This document shows positions 62,624 through 64,000 of a DNA stretch of 64,000 bases, piece by piece (the first letter of the stretch is position 1; every line of letters starts with the position of its first letter). The stretch comes from Amycolatopsis umgeniensis. Its GTDB lineage: Bacteria; Actinomycetota; Actinomycetes; Mycobacteriales; Pseudonocardiaceae. Made by a program: the position numbers and the translations under genes. The notes beneath the pieces are model-generated. The model was given only the letters and a program-made list of their open reading frames with translations. It was not told the origin of the DNA and made no database searches. The stretch lies in NCBI RefSeq assembly GCF_014205155.1, contig NZ_JACHMX010000001.1, positions 2,852,001 to 2,916,000 of the forward strand. Reading direction: 5' to 3'.

Positions 62624-63415
62624 TTACCTGACGCCGAGTTCGAAGTCGAGACTGTACCGATTCCCCGGCATGGCACCGGCGGCTTTGGCGCCGTCGATCG
62701 GGAGCGCGACCCCGTTGACGAACCGCGATTCGTCGCTGGCCAGGAAGACGACGGCCTTCGCGACCTCCCACGCCTCGCCGACCCGCCCGGCGGGTGTGCT
62801 CGCGGTCAACTGGTGTTGCTTGGCCTCGAATTCTTCCGGTGACGCGAGCGTGCCGCGCAGCATGTCGGTGTCGATCGCGCCCGGGTTGACCGTGTTCGCG
62901 CGGATCCCCTGGTGCGCGTGCGCGACGGCGATCGACTTCGTCATGCCGACCAGCGCGTGCTTCGTCGCGTTGTACACGGGGTCGCCGGGGCGGCCCATCA
63001 CGCCGCCGTTGGACGACGTCGTGACGATGCTGCCCGCCTTCCGCGCGAGCATATGCGGCAGCACCGCCCGGATGCCGAGGAAGGCCGCCCGCACGTTCAG
63101 CGCGAAGATGTTGTCGAATTCCGCCAGCGTGGTGTCCGACAATGGCTTGCCGAGGTGGATGCCGACGTTGTTGAACAGCACGTCAATCCGGCCGGTTTCG
63201 GCCAGCACGCCGCGGACGAACCCGTCGACCTGACCCTCGTCGGTGGCGTCCACAAGGGAGTGTGTGACGCCTTCGACGGACTCGGCGGGTTCGCGGATGT
63301 CGCTGGAGAACACGGTCGCGCCCTCGGCGACGAACTCCTTCACGGTGGCGAGACCGATACCCCTCGCGCCCCCGAAGACCACCGCGACCTTGTCTGCCAG
63401 CCGACCCATGCTCAT
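62624..63415 (-). CDS. SDR-family oxidoreductase
   Basis: The 263-residue protein is a classical SDR: GRLADKVAVVFGGARGIGLATVKEFVAEG (residues 4-32), NNVGIH (about 83), the serine of VTTSSNGG (about 138) and YNATKHALVG (about 151-155, YxxxK), and VNGVALPIDGAKAAG at the end. It overlaps the hydantoinase-B-like stop by four bases and is followed by the GntR gene, so it is in a catabolic operon. Substrate unknown; possibly a hydroxy acid intermediate. Confidence 0.92.
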   Translation of the reverse strand: MSMGRLADKVAVVFGGARGIGLATVKEFVAEGATVFSSDIREPAESVEGVTHSLVDATDEGQVDGFVRGVLAETGRIDVLFNNVGIHLGKPLSDTTLAEFDNIFALNVRAAFLGIRAVLPHMLARKAGSIVTTSSNGGVMGRPGDPVYNATKHALVGMTKSIAVAHAHQGIRANTVNPGAIDTDMLRGTLASPEEFEAKQHQLTASTPAGRVGEAWEVAKAVVFLASDESRFVNGVALPIDGAKAAGAMPGNRYSLDFELGVR

Positions 63416-64000
63416 GTCCTCCCTCTCGACGAAACAGCCGTGTAGTCCTCCGGAAGGCGCACGAGCGCCTCGGGATCTCCGTGATAGGTGACTTCGACGC
63501 CGTACAGCTCGCGCGCCGCGCTCGGCGAGATGTACCTGTCGACGACGTCGGCGAGCACGGCTTCCGGATCCCGCTCGAACGGGTCGCCGTAACCACCGCC
63601 GCCCGGCAGGAACACGTTCACCACGTCGTACGGGCTCAGGTTCACCCGGGTCTTCGACGGCAGGGGACCTCGCGTCAGCTCGAACCGGCCGACGGCTCCG
63701 TCCTGCCCTGAGTCCACACCGGACGCCGGTCGGCGCACCCGGTCGACGTTCCCGTTGACACTCCACGAGATCTCGCCACGGGCAGCCATCGTGGTGCACT
63801 GGCCGAGGCCGCCGCGCCACCGTCCCGCGCCTCCGGAATCCGTGCGCAGCACACGTTCACGCTGGATCAGCGGGGCCATCGTCTCGATGACCTCCGTCGG
63901 CGTGGACCGCAGCCCGCTCGGGAATCCGGTCGTATTGAGTCCGTCCTTTGTGGACCGTGCGCCGATCCCGCCGGTTTGGAAGACGTTGAGCATGAACTCG
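63412..64000 (-). CDS. Hydantoinase B / N-methylhydantoinase-like subunit, C-terminal part
   Basis: The frame is open to the right edge, so the gene is truncated there. The visible 196 residues contain GFPSGLRSTPTEVIETMAPLIQRERVLRTDSGGAGRWRGGLGQ and NVFLPGGGGYGDPFERDPEAVLADVVDRYISPSAARELYGV, both strong signatures of the HyuB/oxoprolinase B family, which act with an A subunit to open hydantoin, acetophenone or similar rings with ATP. It is coupled to the SDR gene (four-base overlap). The A subunit gene is expected to the right. Confidence 0.9.
   Translation of the reverse strand, partial: EFMLNVFQTGGIGARSTKDGLNTTGFPSGLRSTPTEVIETMAPLIQRERVLRTDSGGAGRWRGGLGQCTTMAARGEISWSVNGNVDRVRRPASGVDSGQDGAVGRFELTRGPLPSKTRVNLSPYDVVNVFLPGGGGYGDPFERDPEAVLADVVDRYISPSAARELYGVEVTYHGDPEALVRLPEDYTAVSSRGRT

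Overview
The window is high-GC actinobacterial DNA, most likely from Amycolatopsis or a close Pseudonocardiaceae relative. This is an inference from several traits: strong G/C at third codon positions, a StrR-type pathway regulator, a sortase-E (LAxTG) surface protein, WXG100/type VII-like proteins, ECF42/DGPF pairs, and near-identical palindromic repeats between convergent genes. No rRNA, CRISPR array or intact tRNA was found.

Layout. Positions 1-1855 are the right end of an integrated element. The bases are AT-richer, it carries a regulator fragment, a NUDIX hydrolase, an HD-domain protein and a small protein, and it ends at the 3' part of a tRNA-Arg(CCG) gene (probable att site). Positions 2284-15531 form a compact biosynthetic gene cluster: a StrR-like regulator that carries a perfect StrR-type operator inside its own coding sequence, a free acyl carrier protein, a luciferase-like flavin monooxygenase, a cytochrome P450, a stand-alone adenylating enzyme, an NRPS (C, half-C, A, T, terminal reductase), both E1 subunits of a 2-oxoacid dehydrogenase without E2/E3, and a DinB-like protein. 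From the monooxygenase to the DinB protein, nearly every gene overlaps the next. Both adenylation pockets read as valine-type, so a short valine-derived product released reductively is the simplest prediction.

Positions 15858-28910 hold a secreted SRPBCC protein, a P-loop kinase-like protein, a GNAT, a three-gene type VII/YbaB-like operon, a very large nine-repeat cell-wall protein, a RidA protein, a TetR/SDR divergent pair with clear operators, a duplicated lipoprotein pair and a Tat-type SDR. Positions 28977-34799 are a tightly coupled minus-strand operon (methyltransferase, FecCD permease, ABC ATPase, binding lipoprotein, cysteine-synthase-like PLP enzyme, ATP-grasp ligase). It looks like a dedicated small-molecule or metallophore synthesis-plus-uptake unit. 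Positions 36412-43186 are a second possible small biosynthetic unit (flavin dehydrogenase, Gfo/Idh/MocA-like oxidoreductase, unknown beta-helix-like protein, nucleotide-sugar dehydrogenase, MFS exporter). It lies behind an unusual intergenic region with three 10-bp-phased TCGAAC repeats and three consecutive hairpins.

Positions 43218-64000 are mainly housekeeping and accessory genes: a 2OG-Fe oxygenase, ECF42 sigma with DGPF protein, a nitroreductase-fold/hemerythrin protein divergent from a MarR with two operators, a TylF-like methyltransferase, a PAC2 protein, two bacterial PH-domain membrane proteins, an SDR/IclR pair, a class III aminotransferase, a GH27 alpha-galactosidase, and at the right edge a GntR/SDR/hydantoinase-B catabolic set that runs off the window.
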